Assembly: GCA_041390105.1 (NCBI GenBank)
Contig: JAWKQO010000003.1
Span: 1 to 64,000 of the forward strand
Origin: Gemmatimonadota bacterium
Lineage (GTDB): Bacteria; Gemmatimonadota; Gemmatimonadetes; Longimicrobiales; Gaopeijiaceae
Reading direction: 5' to 3'
Length of the DNA stretch: 64,000 nucleotides
Shown here in pieces: positions 1 to 11,493 of this stretch. The position numbers and the translations under genes were made by a program. The notes beneath the pieces are model-generated. The model did not search any database, was not told where the DNA came from, and saw only the letters and a program-made list of their open reading frames with translations. The number at the start of each line of letters is the position of its first letter. Positions within the stretch are counted from its first letter, which is position 1.

Positions 1-222
1 TGAGCTCACCTGTCCACCTTCTGTTGTTGGGCACCAGGACGGGGGGTCTCACGAGCGAGGAGGACGACCTCTGACGCTCTCGAGTCCGCACCGATGAACC
101 ACAAGGAATCACGCAGGAAGCAACGTCAATGGCTCACGGGCGGGAGCTCGGACCGGAGAGGGCGCGCGCCGGCGCGGCGCCGCAGAGTGAGACAGGCGCG
201 CCGCCAGCCGCGCGCGCACCGC
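1..222. other. Left-edge stretch without a supported gene
   Basis: This stretch lies downstream of the leftward ABC permease. I see no reading frame with family resemblance, no convincing hairpin with a T-run and no repeat. The rightward open frame that begins near position 94 is antisense to the permease and is rejected. A gene to the left of the window could end here, but nothing in the sequence shows it. Confidence 0.5.
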
Positions 223-2859
223 TCAATCCGCCGTCAGGACCCGCGCTGGATCCACGCGCGCGACCCCTCGGGTGGGGAGCCACGCCGCGACGGCGGCCAC
301 GGCAGCGAGCAGCGAGGCGGCCGCGAGGAACGTAGTGGGGTCGGTGGCCGACACGCCGAACAAAAGGGCCGTCAGCAGGCGCGCGAGCGCAACTGCACCC
401 AGGAGCCCCGCACCCGCACCGATCAGCACCGGACGGAGGGCCTGGCGCAGCACCAGACGGCGCACCCCGCGGAGTGTGGAACCCAGCGCCATGCGCACCC
501 CGATCTCGCGGGTGCGAACGGTGACTCCATGCGCGACGACACCGGCCACCCCGACGCTCGCCAGCGCGAGGCCGGCGAGCGCGAGCACGCCCAGTACGAC
601 CAGGACCATGTGCTCCGTGGCCAGGGAGGCGGCCAGGCGATCGGAGAGCGTGCGCACGTCCGCCAACGGCAGCGTCGGATCCACACCCGCGACCGCGGCG
701 CGGACGCGTTGCTCGGCGGCCGGGGACCAGTCGGAAGCGCGCAGCACGACGATGAGCTCGCGACCGACCCAGGACCAGGGACCGGGCGGCACGCCTCGCG
801 GCGAAAAATAGAGGACCGGCGCCGGCGCAATGCGCGGCCCCTCCCCGCGCGCGTCGGCCACCACGCCGGCAATCCGCCAGTCCTGCGGCTCGCCGTCCTC
901 ATCCTGGAAGTCGCTGCCACCGATCCGCAGCGCGCGTCCGACCAGCTCGGAGGGAGTCCCGCCGAGGCTGGCCGCCAGCGTTTCGTTGACCACCACGGCT
1001 CGGGCCGCAGCGCGATCCTCCGACTCGGTGACCGCAGCGCCGGCGAGCAGGGGAATGCCCACCACAGCGAAGTACCCGGGCGCGACGATCTGCATGGAGG
1101 GCTGCACGGCGCTCGGGCTGTCGAGCGCTTGGCCGGCGAGCGCGACCGGGAGCCCGAAGGATCCCCCGACCAGCGGGGCCGCGGTGCCGTACGACACGGC
1201 CGACACGCCAGGCACGGCCGCGACGGCCGCGAGTACCGCGTCCGCGACGTTCACGGCGGCAGCCGCTTCGCGGTAGCGACCCTCCGAAACGCTCATCTGC
1301 GCCGTCACCACACTCGCGTCGTATCCAACGGGGACTGCGGCCAACGCGCGCGCCGTGCGCAGCATCAGACCGCCCGCCACCACCAGGACGAGGGCCGTCG
1401 CTGCCTGGGCGCCGACGAAGGTGGCCTGCCACCGGCGGGTCCTGAGGTCGCCACCGGCCCCACGACCCTCCATGGATCCCGCACGGGCCACTCCGCCGGT
1501 ACCCAGGAACGCAGCCACCCCGGCACAGGAGAGGCCAACGACGAGCGCGATCAGGAACGTGCTGGCAACGACAGCAGGTGAGATCCCGACGTGAGCGAGG
1601 CGCGGTGTGTCGGCCGGTGCGGCAGTCACGAAGATCCGTACGACCGCGTAGGCCACAAGAACCCCCAGGGCACCGCCCCCGAGCGACACCAGGGATTGCT
1701 CCAGCAGGAGCAGGCGCAACAACCTACGCCGGCCTGCACCCAGTGCGGAGCGCAAGGAGAGCTCGCGCCTGCGGTCGGCAACGCTGGCGAGCAACAGGTT
1801 CGCCAGGTTTGCGCAGCTCAACAGCAGGAGCAGCAACACCGCGCCCGTGAGCGAGAGAAGGGGCGCTCGGGCCTGGCCCAACAGAGCCTCCTCCATGGGC
1901 AACCAAACGATGCGTACGCGCTCCCCGTCCGCGTCGGGCTCCTCCACCGCGTCCGCGACGCGCTGAAGCGCGCGCACACCGCTCGCGACGTCGACGCCAG
2001 GCCGCAGCCGCGCCAGCGCTGACAAGTAGCCGGCGCTCTGTTGGCGCTCGGCGCCCGACAGCCGCAGCGGCACCCAGAGATCAGGGTCCGCGTCGGCGAG
2101 GCGTTGTGTATCTGCCAACACCGCCGCGACCGGCCGGCGAACGCCGTCCACATCGACCAGGAGCCCGATCACGTCGGGGTCGGCTCCATAGTCGGTCCGC
2201 CACAGACGCTCGCTCATCACCAGGCCCTGGTCCGCGAAAGACCCGGGGAGGGAGCCCAAGAGGGCCGTCATGCCCAACGTGGCGAAGTAGGTCTCCGATA
2301 CCGCCCGCGTCCGTACGCGGCGCGGCAACGCGGCTCCCGCGAGATTCGCGTCGCCTTCCACCCATACCGCGGTCTCCACCTGCGCATCCACCTCGCGCTG
2401 CCAGGCGTCCCAGAGGCGCGGGCTGACGTGGCGGACGCCTACGCCCTGGTTCGCCTCCACCAGCCCGAGCCGACCCGGATCCGGGAAGGGCAGCGGACGG
2501 AGCAACACAGCCTGTACAATCCCAAGGACGGCCGCCACGGTCCCGACCGCGAGGGCCACCGTGACCAGTGAGGCGCCCGACAAACCCGGCCGGCGGAGGA
2601 CGGCCCTCCACGCCGCGAGCGCGTCGTCCCGGACCCCGGCCCAGGCGCCCGACCACCGCTGCCTGCGTCGCGCGCGCACGGAGATGGCCTCGCACTCCGC
2701 CTGCACACGCGCTACGGCGCCAAAGCGGCGCCGCGCTTCTCGCGCCGCATCCTCGGGCGTCCATCCCTTCGCGATGAGGGCTCGTGTCCGTCGCTCGAGA
2801 TGATCCTCGAGCTCGGCGCGGATCTCGTCAGGATGGTCTTCGAACGGCCGGCGCTTCAC
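223..2859 (-). CDS. ADOP-type ABC transporter permease (MacB/FtsX family)
   Basis: An 878-aa inner-membrane permease of the large ADOP class, known from Acidobacteria and Gemmatimonadota: two MacB-periplasmic-core/FtsX units in one chain. The cytoplasmic N-terminus (residues about 1-60, with EIRAELEDHLERR and AAREARRRFG) is the typical helical DHL region. The first TM segment and LRPLPFPDPGRLGLVE loop follow, then an FtsX core with SCANLANLLLASVADRRRELSLRSALGAGRRR. A second periplasmic domain precedes the C-terminal TREIGVRMALGS core. Start chosen: the GTG at 2859 overlaps the padR stop (GTGA), giving translational coupling; the open frame extends further upstream but is antisense-like there. 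No ATPase gene lies next to it. The exported substrate is unknown; regulation is probably by PadR. Confidence 0.88.
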   Translation of the reverse strand: MKRRPFEDHPDEIRAELEDHLERRTRALIAKGWTPEDAAREARRRFGAVARVQAECEAISVRARRRQRWSGAWAGVRDDALAAWRAVLRRPGLSGASLVTVALAVGTVAAVLGIVQAVLLRPLPFPDPGRLGLVEANQGVGVRHVSPRLWDAWQREVDAQVETAVWVEGDANLAGAALPRRVRTRAVSETYFATLGMTALLGSLPGSFADQGLVMSERLWRTDYGADPDVIGLLVDVDGVRRPVAAVLADTQRLADADPDLWVPLRLSGAERQQSAGYLSALARLRPGVDVASGVRALQRVADAVEEPDADGERVRIVWLPMEEALLGQARAPLLSLTGAVLLLLLLSCANLANLLLASVADRRRELSLRSALGAGRRRLLRLLLLEQSLVSLGGGALGVLVAYAVVRIFVTAAPADTPRLAHVGISPAVVASTFLIALVVGLSCAGVAAFLGTGGVARAGSMEGRGAGGDLRTRRWQATFVGAQAATALVLVVAGGLMLRTARALAAVPVGYDASVVTAQMSVSEGRYREAAAAVNVADAVLAAVAAVPGVSAVSYGTAAPLVGGSFGLPVALAGQALDSPSAVQPSMQIVAPGYFAVVGIPLLAGAAVTESEDRAAARAVVVNETLAASLGGTPSELVGRALRIGGSDFQDEDGEPQDWRIAGVVADARGEGPRIAPAPVLYFSPRGVPPGPWSWVGRELIVVLRASDWSPAAEQRVRAAVAGVDPTLPLADVRTLSDRLAASLATEHMVLVVLGVLALAGLALASVGVAGVVAHGVTVRTREIGVRMALGSTLRGVRRLVLRQALRPVLIGAGAGLLGAVALARLLTALLFGVSATDPTTFLAAASLLAAVAAVAAWLPTRGVARVDPARVLTAD

Positions 2860-3206
2860 GCTTCGGTCTCCAGTGCGCCCATGACGGTCCGGGCGTAGCT
2901 GCTCCACTGCGCACTCTCGTGCTCCAGCCGCTCGCGCCCCGCTTTGGCCAGCGTGTAGTAGCGTGCTCTGCGGTTGGTCTCGGAGACGCCCCATTCGGCC
3001 TGCAGCCATCCGCGCTGCTTCATGCGGTGCAGCGCCGGGTAGAGCGTGCCCTCCTCGATGGGGAGATCCGGCCCCAGCCGCTCTTCCAGCCACTCCAGGA
3101 TGCCGTAGCCGTGGCGGGGACCGGCCCTCAGGGCCTGCAGGACCAGCAGTTCGAGCGCACCACGCAGGAAATGCGTGCGCAGGCTGGGATCTTCAGAATG
3201 GGTCAT
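2856..3206 (-). CDS. PadR family transcriptional regulator
   Basis: A 116-aa winged-helix repressor. The PadR core is clear: LRGALELLVLQALRAGPRHGYGI, then EEGTLYPALHRMKQRGWL and the wing with ARYYTLAKAGRERL, followed by a short C-terminal dimerisation helix. The ATG at 3206 is preferred because AAGGGAAAGG lies about 6 nt upstream; an upstream start at 3233 would place the N-terminus inside the operator. Two palindromes at 3219-3268 lie directly upstream and the ribosome-binding site touches the first, so autoregulation is likely. The stop overlaps the GTG start of the ADOP permease. PadR-ADOP pairs are a standard arrangement in Acidobacteria and Gemmatimonadota. Confidence 0.93.
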   Translation of the reverse strand: MTHSEDPSLRTHFLRGALELLVLQALRAGPRHGYGILEWLEERLGPDLPIEEGTLYPALHRMKQRGWLQAEWGVSETNRRARYYTLAKAGRERLEHESAQWSSYARTVMGALETEA

Positions 3207-3218
3207 GAGCGGCCTTTC

Positions 3219-3235
3219 CCTTGGTGACACCAAGG
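3219..3235. promoter_or_regulatory. PadR-type operator palindrome 1
   Basis: CCTTGGTGACACCAAGG is a perfect 17-bp palindrome around a central A. It lies 13 nt upstream of the padR ATG and overlaps the probable Shine-Dalgarno sequence. Its position and its similarity to palindrome 2 suggest an autoregulatory PadR operator. Confidence 0.7.
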
Positions 3236-3249
3236 AAGATCGCGACCGA

Positions 3250-3268
3250 CCCTTGGTGTGACAAGGGG
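3250..3268. promoter_or_regulatory. PadR-type operator palindrome 2
   Basis: CCCTTGGTGTGACAAGGGG is a second, imperfect copy of the same motif. Its centre lies 32 bp from the centre of palindrome 1, about three helical turns, so two dimers would bind the same face. The padR promoter should lie between or beside the two sites. Confidence 0.6.
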
Positions 3269-3320
3269 AGCGGGTGCCGCCACTCGGTTGGGGCCGACCT
3301 TTAGCCGTGGGAGGCTCGCC

Positions 3321-3911
3321 CTACACCCCCTCCCGCATGGCCAGCCCGATCGGGATCCACACGCAGAACGCCAGGCAAGCCACCAGGAAGAGCGCCCATC
3401 CGTAGGGCACGGCCTCTGCGGCCGGAAACGCGAGCGCGGCCGCGAAGGTCAAATAGCGCGCTCCACCCTTGAGCAGGTCCGCCCGCATCAGCCCCAGCAC
3501 CAGCAGCAGGACGCCCACCCCGAAGAGGGCTGCCCCGCTGATGAAGACCCCGGTGACCCAGAAGCCCCCATCGAAGTAGGCGTCCGGAAGGCCCCCACCC
3601 GTGCGGACCGCCAGCGGCGCGATGCCATCGGCTCCGAGCCCCACCACGTGCAGCACGGCACCAGGCGCCAAGAAGGCCAGCCCGAGCCAGGACAGAGGCT
3701 CGGAGCGCTGCAGACGCAACGCGATGATCCCGCCGGCGAGGATCGCGCTCCCGAAGGCCATGGCGCTCAGCAGGTGACCGACAAACCAGCGGGTCGACTC
3801 CAGGGAGGCCGCCGCCGCCAACCCGTGGTCCGCGTAGTCGTCCACCACGGGGATCAGCAGCACTCCCAGAGCCAGCAGCACGGGCACCGCGAAGATCGGG
3901 AGTCGTTTCAT
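3321..3911 (-). CDS. Multi-pass membrane protein of unknown function
   Basis: A 196-aa, strongly hydrophobic protein with about six TM segments: FAVPVLLALGVLLIPVV, the WFVGHLLSAMAFGSAILAGGI region, LGLAFLAPGAVLHVVG, an ISGAALFGVGVLLLVLGL segment, and two near the C-terminus. I do not recognise a family. The ATG at 3911 shares one base with the stop of the upstream propeller-amidohydrolase (TGATG), so the two are probably co-translated. No catalytic or metal-binding motif is visible. Confidence 0.7.
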   Translation of the reverse strand: MKRLPIFAVPVLLALGVLLIPVVDDYADHGLAAAASLESTRWFVGHLLSAMAFGSAILAGGIIALRLQRSEPLSWLGLAFLAPGAVLHVVGLGADGIAPLAVRTGGGLPDAYFDGGFWVTGVFISGAALFGVGVLLLVLGLMRADLLKGGARYLTFAAALAFPAAEAVPYGWALFLVACLAFCVWIPIGLAMREGV

Positions 3912-6900
3912 CAACGGATTCCAGCGGGCACGGACGGCATGGCATCCTCCTGCCAGTAGAAGGGACCAGCGGCGCGTTGTCGCGGCCATACTTCATCGAG
4001 CGTTGCGCCGTCGTGCAACCGACCGTTGATCATGACCATGCGAATGCTGTCGCTGTTGCGGATGTCTTCCAGCGGATTACGGTCCAGCACCACCAGATCG
4101 GCGAGCTTTCCCGCCTCCAACGACCCGAGATCGTTGTCGAGGCCGATGGCCTGGGCGCCCACCAGAGTGGCCACCCGCAGCGCCTCGTGCTGGGTCATGC
4201 CGCCGGACTGCATCATCCACAGCTCCCAGTGGTAGCCCAGCCCCTGGAGCTGTCCGTGGCTGCCGATCCCCACGCGGCCACCGGCCCGCAGCACGTCGCG
4301 CGCGAAACGCGCAACGCGATCGAACGTGTGCACGAGGGGATGGAACCAACCGTTGGAGCCACCGGGCGACGTAGGCCCCGGTCGCCGCAGTGCCTTCTGC
4401 TGCACCTCCTCGAACGGCGTGAAGCGCCTCAGCTTCTCGTTTCCAAACACGTCCTCGGTGGTGTAGAAGTAGTTCTCGCCCCAGGGACCTCCGTAGGTCA
4501 CGATGATCGTCGGTGTGTAGGCCATCTGCGACTGCGCCACCAGCTGCACGACGTCGTCGTAGAGGGGGAAACCCGGCATGTTGTGTTCCATGCCGGAGTA
4601 GCCGTCTTGGCCCATGGTCATGTTGAGGGCCAGGTCCAGCGAGCCCTCGGTGGTGGGCATCAAGCGCTGCTCCCTGGCCGCCTGGATGATCCACTGCCGC
4701 ACCTGACGGTTCCCCGCTCCGTACATCTTGATGGTCTTGGTGTCGTAGTATTCGGAGTAGCGCTTCAGCACGTCGCGCGCTTGATCGAGGCTGCTGATCC
4801 CCTCCGATGAGAAGACGCCGGGCCCGGTCGAGTAGAGACGCGGCGCCAACATATGGCCGGCCCGCCAGAAGTCCTCATAGCTCAGAATGTCCGTGGTGCC
4901 CGTCTGCGGATCGCGCGTGGTGGTGACGCCGTACGCCAGGTTGGCCGCGTACGACCAGGGCTGATCTCGCAGCAGATCGACCTGGGCACGGAGGTGCGCG
5001 TGCGTGTCCACGAAGCCAGGAAGGATGGTCTTGCCTGCGACGTCGATCACCTGCGCGCCTTGAGGAACCGCTACGCTCCCCTGGGCACCGACGGCTTCGA
5101 TCCGGTTGTTGCGCACCACCAGATCGCCGCGCTCGATGATCTCGTCTCCTCGCATGGTGACGATGCGCGCGCCCCGGAGCACGACCACGCCCTGGGGAAG
5201 ATCGCGCTCGACCTCGATTCGTACTCGCCGCTCGAGCGGCCGGTAGCGAAGCGTGTCCCTGCCCCGACCGCGCCGGTCCTGCGCCGAATCAGCCGCGGTT
5301 GCAGAGTCACCCGCGGCGGCCCGAGCCGACTCCACCGAATCGGCGAATGCACGCGCCGCGCCGAGGTCATAGACGAAGTGTGCATTGCCGACCGACCAAT
5401 GCACGCGCGCCCCGTCCGCGCTCCACGCAGGGAACTGGGCGCCGATGTCGGTCAGCCGCTTGGCAGGAAACGCAGCGTTGTCCGGGTTGGCCACGGAGAT
5501 GGTGGGGACGTCGCCCCCCACTCGGGGCACGGTCACCAGGTAGAGGTCGTTGACGACCAGTGCCAACGCCTGGTCGCCTTGCGGGGCCATCCAGATCGCC
5601 GAAGCGGGTTGCCCCGGCCCCTGCCCTTGCGAGCGACCTCGCACCTGCACGTGCGTCTTGCGATCGGTGCCGTCCCAGCGCATGGACATGAGCCCCTGGA
5701 AGCCGCTCACGTAGATGCGCTCCGACGTCCTCGTGAAATGTGGTGCCCCGAAGTTCTCCACCGGGGCGATGAGGCTGGCCGACCCGCCGCTGACCGGCAC
5801 CCACACGAGGTCCTGCAGCCCTCCGGAAAGCCCCCTGGCCAACGCCTCGTCGTAGACGCGGCCCTGGCTCCGTAGCGCCACGATCCGCGTGCCATCGGGG
5901 GAAAAGACCGGATCGGTGTAGTACGCGCTCTCGCTGGTCACACGCTCCGGCTGGCCGCGTCCATCGGTGCGCACGCGGTAGAGGTGCCCTCCCTCCTCGG
6001 TCGACCAGGTGCTGAACGCGATCCAGCGCCCGTCCGGCGACCACACCGGGTGCGCCTCCTGCAGCGCCAGCGTCGTGAGCCGCCGTGGGGTTCCGTCCGG
6101 GAAGTCCATGACGTACAGGTCGCCCAGCACTGCGAAGGCGAGCTTGCTGCCATCCGGTGACGGAACCGCGTCGCGGATCTGCTTGGCCACGAAGGTCGGG
6201 GTGTCCTCGATCGGGTAGTCGAAGTCGACCGCGGGTCCGATCGGTAGATCGACGTCCACCTGGAAGGGAATCTCGATCGGAGCGCTCCCGTCGATCGGCA
6301 CGCGCCACAGCCCACCCCCGTATGAAACCACCAGCTCGCGCGAGTCCGGGGTGAACGACATGCCTGGCAGCACGTCGCGCGACCCCCGCGATTCCATCTC
6401 GTCCCGTTGCACGGGGTAGGCGAGCCAACGTTCGCCGCCCGATTGCAGATCCCGGATGCGCAGGCCCGTCTCCGCCACCTGCCGGGTCCCGTACACCAGC
6501 CAGCGACCGTCCGGCGAAAGCGTGGGCCGGAACGCACCACCATAACGGCTCGAACGGGTGGCCATCTCTCCGGTTTCACGGTCGTAGACGGCCAGGTCGA
6601 ACTCGCCGAGCCCCGAGTTGTATTGCCAGCTCCCGTTGCGGCGGGCGAACCACACGTAGCGGTCGTCGTTGCCGAACGCGGCGCCCATCATACGCAGATT
6701 GTTGGGCTCCTTCACCAGACCTACGCCCGAGCCACCGTCGACGTGGTACATCCAGAGCTTGTCCACGCCGGGCCCGGGGCTCTTGCTGGCCACGATGTAG
6801 TGTCCATCGGGCGTCCACTCGGGCGACAGGTAGGAGTTGTCGTTGCCCTTGGTCACCTGCACGGTGTCACTCTGGTCCAGCGCGATGATCCAGACGTTGT

Positions 6901-7267
6901 CACCGCCACTGCGGTCGGACGTGAACACCACGCGAGCCCCGTCCGGGCTGAAGCGCGGTTGAGCGTCGAAGGCCATGCCGTGGGTGAGTGGCGTGGCGCG
7001 TCCGCCGGAGAAGGGCAGCGTGTAGAGGTCGCCCAGCAGATCGAAGACGAGGGTCTGCCCGTCCGGGCTGACATCCACGGACATCCACGAGGCCTCGCGG
7101 GTGCTGACCTGCACGCGCCGCTCCGGCGCCAGCGGCAGCCCCTCCTGCTCGGGGTTCCTGGCGGCGGTGTCCGCGGGCGCATCCTGGGCCAGCAGTGAAC
7201 TCCCCCCGATCAATGTCCAGAACAAGACCGCACCGCACCCGCCCACCCACGTCTGCCTCGTCCCCAT
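3911..7267 (-). CDS. Exported PD40 beta-propeller/amidohydrolase fusion
   Basis: A 1118-aa protein with a cleavable signal peptide (MGTRQTWVGG... ending near SSLLAQDA). Residues about 55-620 hold TolB/PD40-type propeller repeats, with repeated SPDGxxLVF, FSPDGARVVFTSDRSGG and WSPDGRWIAFSTW strands. Residues about 700-1100 form a TIM-barrel amidohydrolase with metal ligands in GFVDTHAHLRAQ, then IKMYGAGNRQVRQWI, GIGSHGQLQGLGYHWELW and a C-terminal LGSLEAGKLADLVVLDRNPLEDIR. The architecture matches secreted imidazolonepropionase-like or peptidase-like amidohydrolases of Gemmatimonadota; the substrate is unknown. ATG 7267 follows GAGGGTGAAG. Its stop overlaps the next membrane-protein gene. Confidence 0.9.
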   Translation of the reverse strand: MGTRQTWVGGCGAVLFWTLIGGSSLLAQDAPADTAARNPEQEGLPLAPERRVQVSTREASWMSVDVSPDGQTLVFDLLGDLYTLPFSGGRATPLTHGMAFDAQPRFSPDGARVVFTSDRSGGDNVWIIALDQSDTVQVTKGNDNSYLSPEWTPDGHYIVASKSPGPGVDKLWMYHVDGGSGVGLVKEPNNLRMMGAAFGNDDRYVWFARRNGSWQYNSGLGEFDLAVYDRETGEMATRSSRYGGAFRPTLSPDGRWLVYGTRQVAETGLRIRDLQSGGERWLAYPVQRDEMESRGSRDVLPGMSFTPDSRELVVSYGGGLWRVPIDGSAPIEIPFQVDVDLPIGPAVDFDYPIEDTPTFVAKQIRDAVPSPDGSKLAFAVLGDLYVMDFPDGTPRRLTTLALQEAHPVWSPDGRWIAFSTWSTEEGGHLYRVRTDGRGQPERVTSESAYYTDPVFSPDGTRIVALRSQGRVYDEALARGLSGGLQDLVWVPVSGGSASLIAPVENFGAPHFTRTSERIYVSGFQGLMSMRWDGTDRKTHVQVRGRSQGQGPGQPASAIWMAPQGDQALALVVNDLYLVTVPRVGGDVPTISVANPDNAAFPAKRLTDIGAQFPAWSADGARVHWSVGNAHFVYDLGAARAFADSVESARAAAGDSATAADSAQDRRGRGRDTLRYRPLERRVRIEVERDLPQGVVVLRGARIVTMRGDEIIERGDLVVRNNRIEAVGAQGSVAVPQGAQVIDVAGKTILPGFVDTHAHLRAQVDLLRDQPWSYAANLAYGVTTTRDPQTGTTDILSYEDFWRAGHMLAPRLYSTGPGVFSSEGISSLDQARDVLKRYSEYYDTKTIKMYGAGNRQVRQWIIQAAREQRLMPTTEGSLDLALNMTMGQDGYSGMEHNMPGFPLYDDVVQLVAQSQMAYTPTIIVTYGGPWGENYFYTTEDVFGNEKLRRFTPFEEVQQKALRRPGPTSPGGSNGWFHPLVHTFDRVARFARDVLRAGGRVGIGSHGQLQGLGYHWELWMMQSGGMTQHEALRVATLVGAQAIGLDNDLGSLEAGKLADLVVLDRNPLEDIRNSDSIRMVMINGRLHDGATLDEVWPRQRAAGPFYWQEDAMPSVPAGIR

Positions 7268-7414
7268 CTTCACCCTCGCGCAGGAAGCATCCCACCTCGA
7301 CCGCGACCCGGTAGCCGCTCCAGCCAAGATGTGCCCTGAGCGGGGGTGCCGCGAGGCCGTCGCGCAACGGCGACCGGCGGCACCTGAGCGGGGCAGAAGC
7401 GCCCGCTGGCGGGT

Positions 7415-9895
<2,481 letters not shown>

Positions 9896-10061
9896 GGGAT
9901 CGATTCCGCTTTGGACGAGGGCACACGGCACCGCAGCCCCCTGGCTCCGGCGCCTCCCCCCTACGGCCCGCCGCCGTGCCCGGTTTCCCACCGGCGCGCC
10001 GGCAACCCTGCGGCGTTCGCCGTTGTCCAAACGGAGGCGCACCTACCGAGGAGACACCCAA

Positions 10062-11339
10062 ATGCGACCCTTCGCGCTCACCGCAGTCCTCTGCCTGGCG
10101 GGCGTGGCCTGCAGCGGCGAAGAGGGGTCGGGCAGCACCCACGGCTGGGTGGCCCGCGTCGACACCGTGGGCGACACGATTCGGGTGCACACCGTCTCGG
10201 GCAGCGTATGGGAGGGCGAGGGCGCGCTGGTCGAGGAGAACTCCATCGGCCAACTGGAGGGGGACGAGGTCTACCTGCTTGGGCGGGTGGTCGCGCTGGC
10301 CGTGGACCCTCAGGACCGCGTCTACGTGCTCGACCAACAGGGTCCCTCGCTCCGTCTCTACGACGGGGACGGCACCTTCCTGCGCGAGGTCGGTCGCGCG
10401 GGTCAGGGACCCGGCGAGCTGCGCTCCCCGGACAGCGGACTGCAGATCCTGACGGATGGTCGCGTCGTGGTGCGCGATCCGGGGAACGCCCGTTTGCAGG
10501 TGTTCGACAGCGAGGGTCGGCCACTCGCGACCTGGTCTCTGCGCGGGGGATTCAACACCAGCGAGCCACTGGTGGCCGACACCGCCGACCACCTGTTCAC
10601 GCCGACCATCCGGGACCTGGGCGTCCCACTCGACCAGTGGGAGCGGGGGATGGCGGAGTACGGCCCCACCGGCGACTCCCTGGGCTTCCGACGCCACCCG
10701 CTCCCCCCGCACCAGACGCCGTTCATCGAAGCGAAGACCGAGGACTCCTGGTCCCGCAACACGGTGCCGTTCAGTCCGCAGCAGATGTACGTGCTCGACC
10801 GCTTCGGAAACTACGTGCATGGCATCGCCGATGCGCTGAGGTTCGACGTCCTGCACCGCGACGGGTCGGTGCTACGGGTCAGCAAAGCCTACGAGCCCGT
10901 GCCGGTGAGCGAGGGAGAGCGGACGGCCCGCGAGCAGGTGGCCACGCGCAACCTCCGTAGCGTCGATCCGTCCTGGACCTGGGACGGTCCCCCCATTCCG
11001 GACGTGAAGCCGGCCTACCAGGGACTGGTCGTTTCGGACGAGGGCGATGTGTGGGTGCTGCTGCACGGTCCAGGACGGGACACCGGTGAGCCTGCCTACG
11101 AAGCCGCGGCCGGAGAGGCCCGCGCACCGAACCGCTGGACCGAGCCCAACCTGTTCGAGGTGTTCGACCGGGAGGGTCGTTACCTGGGGCGGGTGCCCGC
11201 ACCCGATCGGCTGCGGATGAACCCGCGTCCCGTGATCCGCGCCGGCCGGCTCTGGGCGGTCGTCACCGACGAGCTGGACGTTCAGCACGTGGTGCGGTTC
11301 CGGCTGGTGTTACCGGGAAGCGGCGCTCCGGTCGCCTGA
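10062..11339 (+). CDS. Six-bladed beta-propeller lipoprotein
   Basis: A 425-aa protein with an N-terminal hydrophobic signal ending in AGVAC (Cys17), probably a lipoprotein although the -3 residue is Gly rather than Leu. The body has NHL-like propeller strands: ALAVDPQDRVYVLDQQGPSLRLYDGDGTFLREVGRAGQGPGEL, then GRVVVRDPGNARLQVFDSEGRPLATW. This 6-bladed class is abundant in Gemmatimonadota and Bacteroidota; the ligand is not known. A GAGGAG Shine-Dalgarno lies 8 nt upstream of the ATG. It is divergent from the ADOP permease. It shares architecture with the lipoprotein at 34216-35433. Confidence 0.85.
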   Translation: MRPFALTAVLCLAGVACSGEEGSGSTHGWVARVDTVGDTIRVHTVSGSVWEGEGALVEENSIGQLEGDEVYLLGRVVALAVDPQDRVYVLDQQGPSLRLYDGDGTFLREVGRAGQGPGELRSPDSGLQILTDGRVVVRDPGNARLQVFDSEGRPLATWSLRGGFNTSEPLVADTADHLFTPTIRDLGVPLDQWERGMAEYGPTGDSLGFRRHPLPPHQTPFIEAKTEDSWSRNTVPFSPQQMYVLDRFGNYVHGIADALRFDVLHRDGSVLRVSKAYEPVPVSEGERTAREQVATRNLRSVDPSWTWDGPPIPDVKPAYQGLVVSDEGDVWVLLHGPGRDTGEPAYEAAAGEARAPNRWTEPNLFEVFDREGRYLGRVPAPDRLRMNPRPVIRAGRLWAVVTDELDVQHVVRFRLVLPGSGAPVA

Positions 11340-11493
11340 CCCACCCTCCGGCCGCGCCGCTGTACCGCCAGGGACCCCCGGCCGGCCGTGGTGCCCCTGA
11401 GCGCCCCGCCCTGCCTCCCTTCCGAGGGGCCTCATCCTTGCTGCCTTCACCGGCGAGCGCCCATCATGGCTCACCCGCCCGGATCGGAGGTTC

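Noticed and set aside
94..1581. 495-codon rightward open frame
   Set aside because: Fully antisense to the ADOP permease; Arg/His/Gln-rich composition with no domain, as expected of a high-GC shadow frame.
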